Position numbers and translations under genes: made by a program. 64,000 nucleotides of DNA from Prevotellaceae bacterium (GTDB taxonomy: Bacteria; Bacteroidota; Bacteroidia; Bacteroidales; Paludibacteraceae). Every line of letters starts with the position of its first letter. Position 1 is the stretch's first letter. Below, piece by piece: positions 37,338 through 47,631 of this stretch. Under the pieces are notes generated by a model that worked only from the letters and a program-made list of their open reading frames with translations, made no database searches and was not told where the DNA came from. Location: assembly GCA_020636695.1 (NCBI GenBank), contig JACJXJ010000002.1:1-64000 (forward strand), given 5' to 3'.

Positions 37338-38718
37338 TTATACACGCAGTGCAGGTGCTTGAGGTTGCTTTAATTTTTTTATTTGAAAATAGAGCATTGT
37401 TGAAGCTACTGCCGTTGATATGATATCGGCGCAAGGCAGCGCCATCCAAGTTCCTGTAAGTCCCCAAATAGGAGGAAAAATGAGAATAAACGGTACTAAA
37501 AAAATGAGTTGGCGTGTTAAACTTAAAAAAATAGAGATTTTAGCTTTCCCAATGGCTTGGAAAAAATTAGTTACTACAATTTGTCCACCAACTACCACGA
37601 ATAACGCATAACAAATGTGCATGCCATGAGCCGTTAGTTCTATTAGTTCAGAATCGGAGGTAAAGAGGCGAGCCAATTGACGCGGGAATAGCTCTGCACA
37701 TAGGCCACCTAAAGTTGTAGCCAATGTAGCGATGATAATACCATAACGTAAGGTTTTCAATACGCGATCGTTTTGCCGAGCACCATAATTGTAGCCTATA
37801 ATGGGCTGCATGCCATTGTTTAAACCTACAATGCCCATGATAATCAACGTGGAAAAACTATTGATAATGCCAAACGCTCCAATAGCTAAATCACCTCCTG
37901 TATTTCTAAGTGCGTGATTCATAAGTGCATTTACCAAACTGGCGCTAACTTGTATGAAAAATGGCGCCATACCGATGGAGATAATAGCTAAAATGATTTT
38001 TTTCTTTAACTTGAAACAGCCACGTTTAAAGTGAAGATTGCTTTTTGGGGTTCGTAAAGTGGCGCATGACCCAAATGGCACTTACGGCCATCGAAATAAC
38101 TGTGGAATAAGCAGCGCCTTCAATGCCCCAATCGAATACAAAGATGAAAATAGGATCGAGTATGGTGTTGATTACTGCGCCAATAAGCATGGTTAACATG
38201 GCTTTTACAGGATAACCGGAAGCACGCATACTGTTGTTAAACCCAAAACTTAAGGCCGTGAATATGTGTCCAGGAATAATAATCTTTAAGTAATCTTTGG
38301 CGTATGGAATAGTGGCTTCACTTCCTCCAAACGCAATTAAAATGTCGTCAAGAAAGAATAAACTCACGCTTATCACTATCGACATGGTTATAAAGGTGAA
38401 TACGAATGCATTCCCAAGAATATTTTCGGCTGTTTTTTTGTCTTTTCGACCCAGATAAATAGATATTTGTGTAGCCGATCCTTGCCCTATTAGCATGCCG
38501 AATGCGCCTAAAATCATCATCATGGGGAACGTGAGGGTAAGTCCAGAAATAGCCATTGGACCAACGCCATGACCAATAAATATGCGGTCCACAATGTTGT
38601 ATAAAGCATTCACCAACGTTCCAACGATTGTGGGTAGTGAATAGGCCCATAGTAGTTTGCCTATTGGCTCTGTTCCAAGTTCTGATGGTAATCGTTGTTT
38701 ATTGGCTTTTTTCAACAT
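37338..38718 (-). CDS. MATE family efflux transporter with one frameshift
   Basis: The corrected product of about 459 residues has 12 predicted helices in two related halves: LPSELGTEPIGKLLWAYSLP at the start, DRIFIGHGVGPMAISGLTLT early in the first half, and INSFSTLIIMGIVGLNNGMQ with PIIGYNYGARQNDR in the second. It would export drugs or metabolites with Na+ or H+. The frame is lost near 38042 in an A5 run after MRHFTNPK, where SNLHFKRGCFKLKKKIIL should continue. Assembly error is the likely cause. The gene sits between nth and the primary sigma factor gene on the same strand. Confidence 0.88.
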
Positions 38719-38747
38719 CTTTTAAGAATGTGCTAGGTGTAATACAA

Positions 38748-38773
38748 GAAAGAGCACCGTTAAGTGCTCTTTC
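38748..38773 (-). terminator. Terminator after the primary sigma factor gene
   Basis: A 10-base stem GAAAGAGCAC/GTGCTCTTTC with a six-base loop lies 21 bases after the sigma gene stop. The T-run after it on the minus strand is short. Confidence 0.65.
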
Positions 38774-38793
38774 AGATAGAATTGGTGCTTGGG

Positions 38794-39654
38794 TTATCCG
38801 AGATAACCTTTGAGCAATTTGTTTTTAGAATTTGTGCGTAAACGACGAATGGCTTTTTCTTTAATCTGGCGTACACGTTCACGTGTTAATCCAAATTTGT
38901 CGCCAATTTCTTCGAGTGTCATTTCTTGGCAACCAATGCCAAAGAACATTCGAATAATGTCGCGTTCGCGTTCACTAAGCGTTTCAAGAGCTCTGCTGAT
39001 CTCTGTCAATAGTGATTCGCTCATTAAAGAACGGTCGGCTATTGGTGAGTCATCATTGACTAACACGTCGAGCAAACTGTTGTCTTCTCCTTCTACGAAT
39101 GGAGCATCTACAGAAATGTGACGACCTGAAATCTTGATTGTGTCGGCAATTTTGTCAATAGGAATGTCTAACTCCTCGGCCAATTCTTCGGGCGATGGGC
39201 GGCGTTCGTTTTCTTGTTCAAACCGTGAAAAGGCCTTGTTAATTTTGTTCAAGGAACCAACTTGATTCAACGGTAAACGTACGATACGCGATTGTTCGGC
39301 CAAAGCTTGTAGAATCGATTGACGAATCCACCATACTGCATAAGAAATAAATTTAAACCCGCGAGTTTCGTCGAACTTTTCGGCCGCTTTAATTAAGCCT
39401 AAATTACCTTCATTAATCAAGTCGGGTAAACTCAAACCTTGATTTTGGTATTGTTTGGCCACTGAAACTACGAAACGAAGATTCGCGCGTGTCAATTTTT
39501 CGAGTGCTAAACGGTCACCTTTACGGATACGTTGAGCCAACTCAACTTCTTCTTCTACAGTAATAAGATCTTCACGTCCAATCTCTTGCAAATACTTGTC
39601 AAGCGACGCGCTTTCACGATTAGTGATTGATTTGGTAATTTTTAATTGTCTCAT
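38794..39654 (-). CDS. rpoD: Primary RNA polymerase sigma factor (Bacteroidetes RpoD/SigA)
   Basis: The 286-residue protein has the length of the Bacteroidetes primary sigma factor, which lacks region 1.1. From ATG at 39654 it reads MRQLKITKSITNRESASLD, then region 1.2, region 2 (LIKAAEKFDETRGFKFISYA, WWIRQSI), region 3, and region 4 with MTLEEIGDKFGLTRERVRQI. It directs transcription from the TTTG/TAnnTTTG promoters found throughout the window. A TAnnTTTG element lies 21 bases before its own start, suggesting self-dependent expression. An upstream extension of eight residues is rejected because it adds nothing conserved. Confidence 0.97.
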   Translation of the reverse strand: MRQLKITKSITNRESASLDKYLQEIGREDLITVEEEVELAQRIRKGDRLALEKLTRANLRFVVSVAKQYQNQGLSLPDLINEGNLGLIKAAEKFDETRGFKFISYAVWWIRQSILQALAEQSRIVRLPLNQVGSLNKINKAFSRFEQENERRPSPEELAEELDIPIDKIADTIKISGRHISVDAPFVEGEDNSLLDVLVNDDSPIADRSLMSESLLTEISRALETLSERERDIIRMFFGIGCQEMTLEEIGDKFGLTRERVRQIKEKAIRRLRTNSKNKLLKGYLG

Positions 39655-39675
39655 TCTTGTAAAGAAATTAGCTTG

Positions 39676-39683
39676 CAAAGATA
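39676..39683 (-). promoter_or_regulatory. Predicted -7 element for rpoD
   Basis: The minus strand reads TATCTTTG, 21 bases before the rpoD start codon, preceded by a purine-rich tract. Confidence 0.5.
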
Positions 39684-39758
39684 AGCTTTTTTTTGGATAA
39701 ATAACCCTTTTCAGCCGTCAAAAACAAAAAAAGTTATGAATGACGTTGTTTAATATCA

Positions 39759-39802
39759 AACTATCCTTTGTAAATTGAGCTATTCAAGTACAAAGGATAG
39801 TT
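39759..39802. repeat. Perfect 14-base inverted repeat between rpoD and degP
   Basis: AACTATCCTTTGTA and its exact complement are separated by 16 bases. On the plus strand a T-rich tract follows after 10 bases; on the minus strand there is no T-run. It lies 26 bases downstream of degP, so it may act as a weak terminator or as a protein or RNA structure site. Confidence 0.6.
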
Positions 39803-39828
39803 GAAAATAGTAGCTTTTTTATTTTTTG

Positions 39829-41316
39829 TTATTCCAAGTTTACAGCGTAGTAGGCTACTTGACCGTTATTGTAAATTCCGGTAATGAATAGCACTTTTTC
39901 ATTAGCCTCATTATTCATGGCTTCGTTGTAGGCACGCTCTATATCTTCTTGATTTAGAAATTGTTATATTGTTGATTTTTAAAATAACGAATCCTTCTTT
40001 TAAACCTGATTTTGCGAACTTACCGTTTTTATCTAATTGACTAATTTGAAGGCCCATTATTAATTCTGAATTTATATTTAAATTGATCAGATACGGTACT
40101 AAATTTTGCACCCAAATGACTTAAATCAACTGCTTTTACAACGCCCGTGTTGCCAGCTCTATTTTTTAATTCAACCACGATTTTCTTGGTTTTATTGTTG
40201 CGAATCAAACTTACTTCTACTTTGTCACCTGGACGGTAGCGCCCAATTTGTTCTTGTAATTGAGCCACCGATTTGGTTGATACATTATTGATGGCTACAA
40301 TGACATCGCCTTCTTCAATACCTGCAGTTTTGGCGGCACTGTTTTCGCCAACAGCTCCTACGTAGGCGCCTTCAAGGGTGGTAAGTTTTTTCTCTTTAGC
40401 TAATTTATCGTCAATATCACTTATTTGTACACCTAAGATAGCGCGTTGTACCACACCAAATTCTTTTAAATCGGCGACAACTTTGCTCACAATACTGGTT
40501 GGAACAGCAAATGAATAGCCTGCATAAGAGCCTGTTTGCGACGCAATGGCGGTATTGATACCCACTAATTCTCCTTTGGTGTTCACTAAAGCGCCACCAC
40601 TATTTCCTGGGTTTACAGCAGCATCAGTTTGTATAAAGGATTCAATTTTCATATCACTATTCAGGATGTTAATGTTTCTTGCTTTGGCACTTACGATACC
40701 AGCTGTTACGGTGGATGTTAAGTTAAATGGATTGCCTACAGCAAGCACCCATTCACCAATTTTAAGATTATCAGAATTTCCGAAGATAATAGGTTGTAGG
40801 CTATCTGCTTCTATTTTCAGTAATGCAATATCAGTAGAAGCATCAGCTCCAATTACTTTTGCTTTAAAAGTGCGTTTGTCGTTGAGTGTGACTTCTACTT
40901 CATTGGCGTTATCTACTACGTGATTATTGGTTACAATATAACCATCGCTACTAATAATTACGCCTGAACCTGTTGCCATTTGTTCTTGTTGTGGCATGAG
41001 GCGTCCACCGTTATTTGGTCGCCCAAAGAAAAAATCAAAAAATGGATCGCCTGAAAACGTTTGTGTTTGAGTCATTTTATAGGTGGTTTTTACGTGCACT
41101 ACGCTGTGTACCTGATTGCTCAGCAGCCATGGTGAAATCTGTCGGCATGGCTTGTGTTGCTGGTAATGAAGCAAATGAAGTTGGCACGGCTAGCTGGTCG
41201 GATGAAGCGTTGTTGAATGCGCTATCCATTTTTTTTGTCGTGGTTACGGTGGCATAACTGGTAAGTATGCTAATGCATGCTATGGCTAGACCGTAAAAAA
41301 TCTTTTTGTTTTCCAT
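39829..41316 (-). CDS. degP: Periplasmic serine protease DegP/HtrA with several frameshifts
   Basis: The corrected protein of about 495 residues starts with a signal anchor MENKKIFYGLAIACISILTS. The protease domain has VTNNHVVDNA (His), DASTDIALLKI (Asp) and AAVNPGNSGGALV (Ser), followed by two PDZ domains (GAYVGAVGENSAAKTAGIEE; KSGLKEGFVILKINN). One extra G near 41122 separates the signal region from the protease, an extra C near 40050 breaks the second PDZ domain, and a shift near 39960 precedes FLNQEDIERAYNEAM and the end at VAYYAVNLE. All catalytic residues are intact, so an assembly error is likely. Its role is protein quality control in the periplasm. Confidence 0.9.
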
Positions 41317-41545
41317 AATTCAATTAATATTTAGTTAGTAATTAAATAAATTGCTTTAAACTGTTAATTTGCTGTTGATGTTTCAACAAAATATAGACCA
41401 TAAACGTAAATTTCATCTGTTTTCTTGTTAAAATTAACAGTTTTAACCTGCGTTTATTAGTTTTTAAGAAGAGTTCAGGGTGCTTTTGGGTGAAATTCTG
41501 AAAAAATGTCAGCGTTGTCAGTTTTCGCAATCCACCGAATCTTTG

Positions 41546-41553
41546 TACCTTTG
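41546..41553 (+). promoter_or_regulatory. Predicted -7 element for the ABC-F gene
   Basis: TACCTTTG matches TAnnTTTG and is 30 bases before the ATG at 41583. The rest of the 266-base gap between degP and this gene holds no gene or strong structure that I can see. Confidence 0.5.
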
Positions 41554-41582
41554 TCAGCTTTTAAAATTTAGGCTTAATCAAC

Positions 41583-43511
41583 ATGGTTTCAGTAGAGCAA
41601 CTTACGGTAGAGTTTGGCGGACGTCCGCTGTTTGACAGTATTTCATTTTTAGTTAATCCAAAAGATAAAATTGCTTTGGTAGGTAAAAATGGGGCTGGCA
41701 AAACTACGCTTTTACGTTTGTTTGCGGGTCAACAGCAGCCTACGCACGGTAACATTATTAAACCTAAAGAGTTGACTATTGGTTATTTGCCGCAGCATTT
41801 GTTGGTTAAAGATCAACGTACGGTACAGGAAGAAGTGGAGTTGGCATTCGGTGAAATTCGGGTGATTCAACAACATATTGATAAACTCAATATGGAAATA
41901 GCAGAACGCACGGATTACGAAAGCGAAGAATACCAATTGCTGATTGAAAAAGTAACGCACGAAAATGAGCGTTTACAGCTTTTTGGTGCCACCAATATGC
42001 AAGCCGAAATTGAAAAAGACGCTGCTTGGATTAGGATTTGAACGTACTGATTTTACACGTCAAACGGCTGAATTTAGTGGTGGTTGGCGTATGCGTATCG
42101 AATTGGCTAAAATATTATTACAACGTCCTGATTTGTTGTTGTTGGACGAACCTACCAATCACTTGGATATAGAGTCTATTCAGTGGCTCGAAAATTTCTT
42201 AAGTACGTGTAATGGCGCAGTTATTTTAGTCAGTCACGACCGCGCTTTTATCGACGCAGTGACGACACGTACCATCGAAATATCGTTAGGCAGAATTTAC
42301 GACTATAAAGTGTCGTATTCTAAATATGTTGAATTGCGCAAGGAACGTCGTGAACAACAGATTCGCGCCTACGAAAATCAACAAAAAGTAATTGCCGAAA
42401 CCGAGGATTTTATTGAGCGTTTTCGCTATAAAGCTACTAAAGCTGTACAGGTGCAAAGCCGTATAAAACAGCTCGATAAGTTGGAACGTATTGAAGTGGA
42501 TATGGAAGATACGTCGCGCCTAAGTTTGAAATTTCCTCCAGCTCCACATTCGGGGATTTTACCTGTCGAAATTGAACATTTGACAAAAGCGTATGGCGAC
42601 CATATTGTATTGAACGATATATCGTTACAAATACGACGTGGCGACAAAGTGGCTTTCGTTGGCAAAAATGGCGAGGAAAATCTACGTTGGTAAAATGTAT
42701 CATGGACGAAATCGCATACAGCGGTACCATGAAGTTGGGACATCAGGTGAGCATTGGTTATTTCGCGCAAAATCAAGCAAGTTTACTCGACGAAAATAAA
42801 ACCGTATTTCAAACCATTGACGATGTGGCAGTGGGCGATATTCGTACTAAAATACGCGATATTTTAGGAGCCTTTTATGTTTGGTGGCGAAGCGTCCGAC
42901 AAAAAGTAAAAGTGTTGTCGGGTGGCGAACGCAGTCGTTTAGCGATGATTCGTTTATTGCTGGAACCAGTTAATTTACTGATTCTCGATGAGCCAACTAA
43001 CCACTTAGATATGAGCTCAAAAGACGTTCTTAAAGAAGCTATTAAAGCCTTTGATGGAACAGTTATTTTGGTGTCGCACGACCGTGAGTTTCTCGATGGT
43101 TTAGCGGATAAAGTGTACGAATTTGGTCATCAAAAAGTACGTGAACATTTGGGTGGTATTCAGGAATTTTTGCAGCATAAACGTATGCAAACGTTGCAGG
43201 ATTTGGAACGCAAGCAGGTGATACAAAAAGCGGACAAAGAGGATAATCAGTCTGAAAATAAGTTAAGCTATGAAGCTCGTAAAGAGCAGTCGAAACTCGT
43301 ACGTAAACAGGAAAAATTAGTTGCCGAAGCTGAATCTTCTATTGCTACGATGGAAGAGAGTTTGGCAGCGATGGAACAACAATTTGCCCAAGGTGATTCG
43401 TCGGCCGAGGCGGTGGAAACATACCAACGCACTAAACGCTTATTGGAACAAAAGATGTACGAGTGGGAACTGTTATGCGAAGAGTTGGAGAACTTAAAAC
43501 AAGCGCTGTAA
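41583..43511 (+). CDS. ABC-F ATPase with several frameshifts
   Basis: The corrected protein of about 643 residues has two ATPase domains and no membrane helices, as in ABC-F proteins that act on ribosomes. The first has VGKNGAGKTTLLRLFAG, FSGGWRMRIELAKILL and LLLDEPTNHLDIESI; the second has LSGGERSRLAMIRLLLEPVN and LILDEPTNHLDMSS. The C-terminus is a charged coiled coil. Breaks occur near 42017, near 42675 (a missing G destroys GEGKSTLV) and as a compensating pair near 42880-42905 (FMFGGEASDKKVKV expected). Assembly error is the likely cause. The Uup/YdiF-like subgroup is probable; antibiotic-resistance ABC-F types are less so. Confidence 0.9.
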
Positions 43512-43533
43512 CTGTTTTACAGTGAATTAAATA

Positions 43534-43566
43534 AAAAAAGAGTCGTTCAATGAGCGACTCTTTTTT
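43534..43566. terminator. Bidirectional terminator between ABC-F gene and gltX
   Basis: A perfect 12-base stem AAAAAAGAGTCG with its complement and a nine-base loop serves both convergent genes. Confidence 0.9.
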
Positions 43567-43583
43567 ATTGGTATAGATAGACG

Positions 43584-45107
43584 TTATCCTAACTTTTCGA
43601 TGGCAGTTTGGATACGGCGAATGGTTTCTTCTTTACCAAGAACGGCTGTAATGTCGAAAATATGAGGTCCTTTCATCTCGCCAACTAACGATAAACGAAA
43701 TGGATTCATCACGTTGCCCATGTTGTAGCCACTGGTTTCAATCCAGCCGATGACTAACTTTTCGCTCAGTTCTACCGATGCAAAATCTGCATCGGTTATG
43801 GTTTTCAAATAGTTAACTAAAGCGCCAAGTTCATTTTTGGTTTCTGGTTTCCAACGTTTTTGTACCGCTTTTTCGTCGTATTGAGTAGGTGCTACAAAAT
43901 AGAATGATGTTTGGTCCCATAGCTCATTGGCAAACGTAACGCGCGATTTCACAGCTCCAACAATTTGTGCTAACTGCACTTCGTCCATATCAAATCCTTT
44001 GGCTTGAATGGTTGGACGGAATTGTTTGGCCAATTCCATGTTGTCTTTCAATTGCAAATATTGATGGTTGAACCATTTACCTTTTTCGTAATCGAATTTA
44101 GCACCACTTTTACTGCATTTTTCGAGGTGAAAGAGTTGTACCATTTCATCCATGGTCATTATTTCTTGGTCGTTACCTGGATTCCAGCCCAATAACGCTA
44201 AAAAGTTCAGAACAGCTTCTGGGAAATAACCGCTTTCACGATAACCCGATGACACTTCGCCAGTTTTAGGGTCGTGCCATTCGAGTGGAAAAACGGGGAA
44301 ACCTAAGCGGTCACCATCGCGTTTGCTTAATTTGCCATTGCCATCAGGTTTTAAAAGCAACGGAAGGTGCGCAAATTGTGGCATGGTGTCAGTCCAACCG
44401 AAATAACGATAGAGTAGTACGTGCAACGGCGCACTTGGCAACCATTCTTCACCACGAATAACGTGTGTAATTTCCATCAAATGGTCGTCCACAATGTTGG
44501 CGAGGTGGTAAGTTGGTAGTCCGTCAGCCGATTTGTAAAGCACTTTATCGTCCAAAATAGATGAATTAATGCGTACTTCACCACGTATAATATCGTTTAC
44601 GAGAATTTCTTCACCAGGCTCAATTTTCACACGAACTACGTATTTTTCGCCATTGGCTAGGCGTTGTGCGACCTCGTCTTCACTCAATGTGAGCGAATTG
44701 TTCATAGCAAGTCGTGTGGAAGCATCGTATTGAAAATTAGCTATTTCAGTACGTTTAGTTTCCAATTCTTCGGGCGTATCAAAGGCCATGTAGGCTAATC
44801 CTTTTGCCAACAATTCATCCACATAGGTTTTGTAGATATCTTTGCGTTCGCTTTGACGATACGGACCATAATTGCCACCAAATGAAACGCCTTCGTCGAA
44901 GGTGATTCCTAACCATTTGAACGATTCGATGATGTATTCTTCGGCACCTGGCACAAAACGATTACTATCGGTGTCCTCAATGCGGAAAATGAATTCGCCA
45001 CTATGTTGTTTGGCGAACAAATAGTTATATAAAGCGGTTCGTACACCGCCAATGTGCAAAGCGCCTGTTGGCGAAGGTGCAAATCTTACTCTTACTTTTC
45101 TAGTCAT
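43584..45107 (-). CDS. gltX: Glutamyl-tRNA synthetase
   Basis: The 507-residue class I synthetase charges tRNA-Glu. FAPSPTGALHIGGVRTALYN contains the HIGH-type signature (HIGG, 18-21) and KLSKRDG at 259-265 is the KMSKS-type loop. The C-terminal anticodon-binding half is complete (ending RRIQTAIEKLG). The gene follows aspS by 28 bases on the same strand, so the two are probably co-transcribed. A glutaminyl-charging role is unlikely given the bacterial-type C-terminus. No anomalies seen. Confidence 0.97.
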   Translation of the reverse strand: MTRKVRVRFAPSPTGALHIGGVRTALYNYLFAKQHSGEFIFRIEDTDSNRFVPGAEEYIIESFKWLGITFDEGVSFGGNYGPYRQSERKDIYKTYVDELLAKGLAYMAFDTPEELETKRTEIANFQYDASTRLAMNNSLTLSEDEVAQRLANGEKYVVRVKIEPGEEILVNDIIRGEVRINSSILDDKVLYKSADGLPTYHLANIVDDHLMEITHVIRGEEWLPSAPLHVLLYRYFGWTDTMPQFAHLPLLLKPDGNGKLSKRDGDRLGFPVFPLEWHDPKTGEVSSGYRESGYFPEAVLNFLALLGWNPGNDQEIMTMDEMVQLFHLEKCSKSGAKFDYEKGKWFNHQYLQLKDNMELAKQFRPTIQAKGFDMDEVQLAQIVGAVKSRVTFANELWDQTSFYFVAPTQYDEKAVQKRWKPETKNELGALVNYLKTITDADFASVELSEKLVIGWIETSGYNMGNVMNPFRLSLVGEMKGPHIFDITAVLGKEETIRRIQTAIEKLG

Positions 45108-45135
45108 GTTAGTTATAAATAGAAGCGCTATTTTG

Positions 45136-46890
45136 TTATTCTTTGATATCTATTTTAAGACACAATTCATCCAATTGTGATTGGTCTATTTGTCCTGGTG
45201 CATCGAGCATGACGTCGCGTCCTTGGTTGTTTTTAGGGAATGCCATACAGTCGCGAATGCTATCTAAGCCAGCGAATAGCGAAACAAAACGATCCAAACC
45301 ATACGCCAAACCGCCGTGAGGTGGTGCACCGTATTTGAAGGCATTCATCAAGAAACCAAAACGTTGTTGTGCGCTTTCGGGTGTAAAACCAAGCAATTCG
45401 AACATTTTTTGTTGGAGTTTGCTGTCGTGAATACGAATAGAACCACCGCCCACTTCAACACCGTTGATAACCATATCGTAGGCATTGGCACGTACGGCAC
45501 CAGTGTCGCTGTCGAGCAATGGAATATCTTCTGGTTTTGGTGAGGTAAATGGATGGTGCATAGCGTAGAAACGTTGATCTTCTTCGCTCCATTCGAACAA
45601 TGGGAAATCGACTACCCAAAGACATGAGAACTTATTTTTATCGCGTAAGCCCAATTGTGAGCCCATTTCAAGACGAAGTTCACACAATTGTTTACGGGTT
45701 TTGTTGGCATCAGGGCCACTCAAAATCAAAATCAAATCGTTAGGTTCTGCACCAAAAGCAGCTTTTAACTGTTGCAATACTTCAGGTGTGTAAAATTTAT
45801 CGACGCTTGATTTTACGCTTCCATCAGCTTCTACGCGGGCATATACTAAACCTTTTGCGCCAATTTGAGGACGTTTTACAAAGTCGGTAAGTGCATCTAA
45901 CTGTTTACGTGTGTAAGTAGCGGCTCCCTTAGCACAAATACCACCAATGTAAGCTGCTTCGTCGAATACGCTAAAGCCATGTCCTTTCAACACGTCCATC
46001 AATTCTACAAACTGCATATCGAAACGCGTATCTGGTTTATCGGAACCGTAGAATTTCATAGCATCGTGCCATGTCATACGTGGTAAAGCTGGAATGTCGA
46101 TGCCTTTGATTTTTTTGAACAGGTGACGGCTCATGCCTTCAAACATATTCAATATGTCTTCTTGGTCAACAAATGACATTTCGCAGTCAATTTGAGTGAA
46201 TTCAGGTTGACGGTCGGCACGCAAATCTTCGTCGCGGAAACATTTTACGATTTGGAAATAACGATCGAAGCCAGAAACCATCAACAGCTGTTTAAGCGTT
46301 TGTGGCGATTGTGGTAAAGCGTAAAATTGTCCAGGATTCATACGACTTGGTACCACAAAGTCGCGTGCACCTTCGGGCGTAGAATTCACTAACACAGGAG
46401 TTTCAACTTCCAAAAATCCTTGTGCATCCAAATATTGACGAACTTCAATCGTCATTTTGTGGCGCAATTCGAGGTTGGCACGTACTGCATTACGACGTAA
46501 ATCGAGGTAACGGTATTTCATGCGAATATCATCGCCGCCATCGGTTTCATCTTCAATGGTGAAGGGCGGTGTGAGTGCTTCGTTTAACACAGTAAGTGTC
46601 GATACGATGATTTCAATATCACCAGTTGGCATGTGGCTGTTTTTCGAGCTGCGTTCTTCAACTTTTCCGGTTACTTGAAGCACATATTCGCGTCCGAGGC
46701 GGTTAGCACGTTCACACAAATCAGCATCGACTTCTTGGTTGAAAACTAATTGTGTCATACCATAGCGGTCTCTGAGGTCAATAAAAGTCATACCGCCCAT
46801 TTTGCGGATGCGTTGCACCCAACCTGCAAGGGTTACTGTTTGTCCCAAATTAGCGATGCGAAGTTCGCCACATGTTGTAGTTCTGTACAT
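45136..46890 (-). CDS. aspS: Aspartyl-tRNA synthetase, bacterial type
   Basis: The 584-residue class II synthetase charges tRNA-Asp. The OB-fold anticodon domain begins MYRTTTCGELRIANLGQTV. Catalytic motifs are TPEGARDFVVPSR, FRDEDLRADRQPEFTQID (motif 2) and GLAYGLDRFVSLFAG (motif 3). The GAD insertion characteristic of bacterial AspS is present between them. A strong promoter lies 100 bases upstream on the minus strand, divergent from ruvX. gltX follows directly. Confidence 0.98.
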   Translation of the reverse strand: MYRTTTCGELRIANLGQTVTLAGWVQRIRKMGGMTFIDLRDRYGMTQLVFNQEVDADLCERANRLGREYVLQVTGKVEERSSKNSHMPTGDIEIIVSTLTVLNEALTPPFTIEDETDGGDDIRMKYRYLDLRRNAVRANLELRHKMTIEVRQYLDAQGFLEVETPVLVNSTPEGARDFVVPSRMNPGQFYALPQSPQTLKQLLMVSGFDRYFQIVKCFRDEDLRADRQPEFTQIDCEMSFVDQEDILNMFEGMSRHLFKKIKGIDIPALPRMTWHDAMKFYGSDKPDTRFDMQFVELMDVLKGHGFSVFDEAAYIGGICAKGAATYTRKQLDALTDFVKRPQIGAKGLVYARVEADGSVKSSVDKFYTPEVLQQLKAAFGAEPNDLILILSGPDANKTRKQLCELRLEMGSQLGLRDKNKFSCLWVVDFPLFEWSEEDQRFYAMHHPFTSPKPEDIPLLDSDTGAVRANAYDMVINGVEVGGGSIRIHDSKLQQKMFELLGFTPESAQQRFGFLMNAFKYGAPPHGGLAYGLDRFVSLFAGLDSIRDCMAFPKNNQGRDVMLDAPGQIDQSQLDELCLKIDIKE

Positions 46891-46989
46891 ATGATTAGTT
46901 GAAGATTAAAAGTAGAACAGAAATAAAAGTTAATTCTTTAATATTAATGTGCTAATTATCAGTTAATTGATTTTATGCCATAAAGATTA

Positions 46990-46997
46990 CAAAGATA
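46990..46997 (-). promoter_or_regulatory. Predicted -7 element for aspS
   Basis: The minus strand reads TATCTTTG, 100 bases before the aspS start codon, giving a leader of about 90 bases. Confidence 0.5.
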
Positions 46998-47089
46998 AGC
47001 TGAAAAATTGAAATTTTCGTCCATTTTCGGTGTTTTTTTGTATGTTAAATCCCATTTTTGTGCCGAAAGGTTGATTTGTGGCGTTTCCA

Positions 47090-47120
47090 TTGGTTACGTT
47101 CAATTAAAAGTGTATCTTTG
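47090..47120 (+). promoter_or_regulatory. Predicted promoter of ruvX
   Basis: TTGG at 47090-47093, a 19-base spacer and TATCTTTG at 47113-47120 match the -33/-7 layout. The ATG follows 24 bases later. Confidence 0.65.
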
Positions 47121-47144
47121 TAGTTTCATTTTGAAAGCAACAAT

Positions 47145-47558
47145 ATGGCTCGAATTTTAGCAATTGATTTTGGTGAAAAACGTACAGGAATAGCTGTTTC
47201 CGATCCACTACAAATGATAGCCAATGGTCTTACAACCGTTGATACCACTCATTTGGAGCAGTTCTTGGTTGATTATGTGGCCAAAGAGTCGGTAGAGCGT
47301 TTTGTGATTGGTTTCCCTACGACGTTGCGCAACGAGCCTGCTGTGGTGACAGCTCAAATTACGCCTTTTGTTGAAAAATTGAAACAACATTTTCCTGCTA
47401 TTCCTGTGGAGTTAGTGGACGAACGGTTTACCTCTAAAATGGCTTTTCAAACCATGATAGATGGTGGTTTAAAAAAGAAAGCGCGTCAAAATAAAGGCTT
47501 AATCGATCAAATTAGCGCGACAATTATTCTTCAGACGTATTTGGAATCAAAACGTTAG
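47145..47558 (+). CDS. ruvX: Holliday junction resolvase-like / pre-16S rRNA nuclease (YqgF)
   Basis: The 137-residue RNase H-like nuclease has the start MARILAIDFGEKRTGIAVSD (first catalytic Asp), VIGFPTTLRNEP and VELVDERFTSKMA with conserved acidic residues, and the C-terminal DQISATIILQTYL. In Escherichia coli YqgF matures the 16S rRNA 5' end; Holliday junction activity is reported for some homologues. It begins the ruvX-def unit. Confidence 0.92.
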   Translation: MARILAIDFGEKRTGIAVSDPLQMIANGLTTVDTTHLEQFLVDYVAKESVERFVIGFPTTLRNEPAVVTAQITPFVEKLKQHFPAIPVELVDERFTSKMAFQTMIDGGLKKKARQNKGLIDQISATIILQTYLESKR

Positions 47559-47631
47559 ACATTAATTGAACTTGATTTTGTATTGTTTATTCGTTATTCA
47601 TTCTTGTTTATTCATTATTAATTTATTCAAT

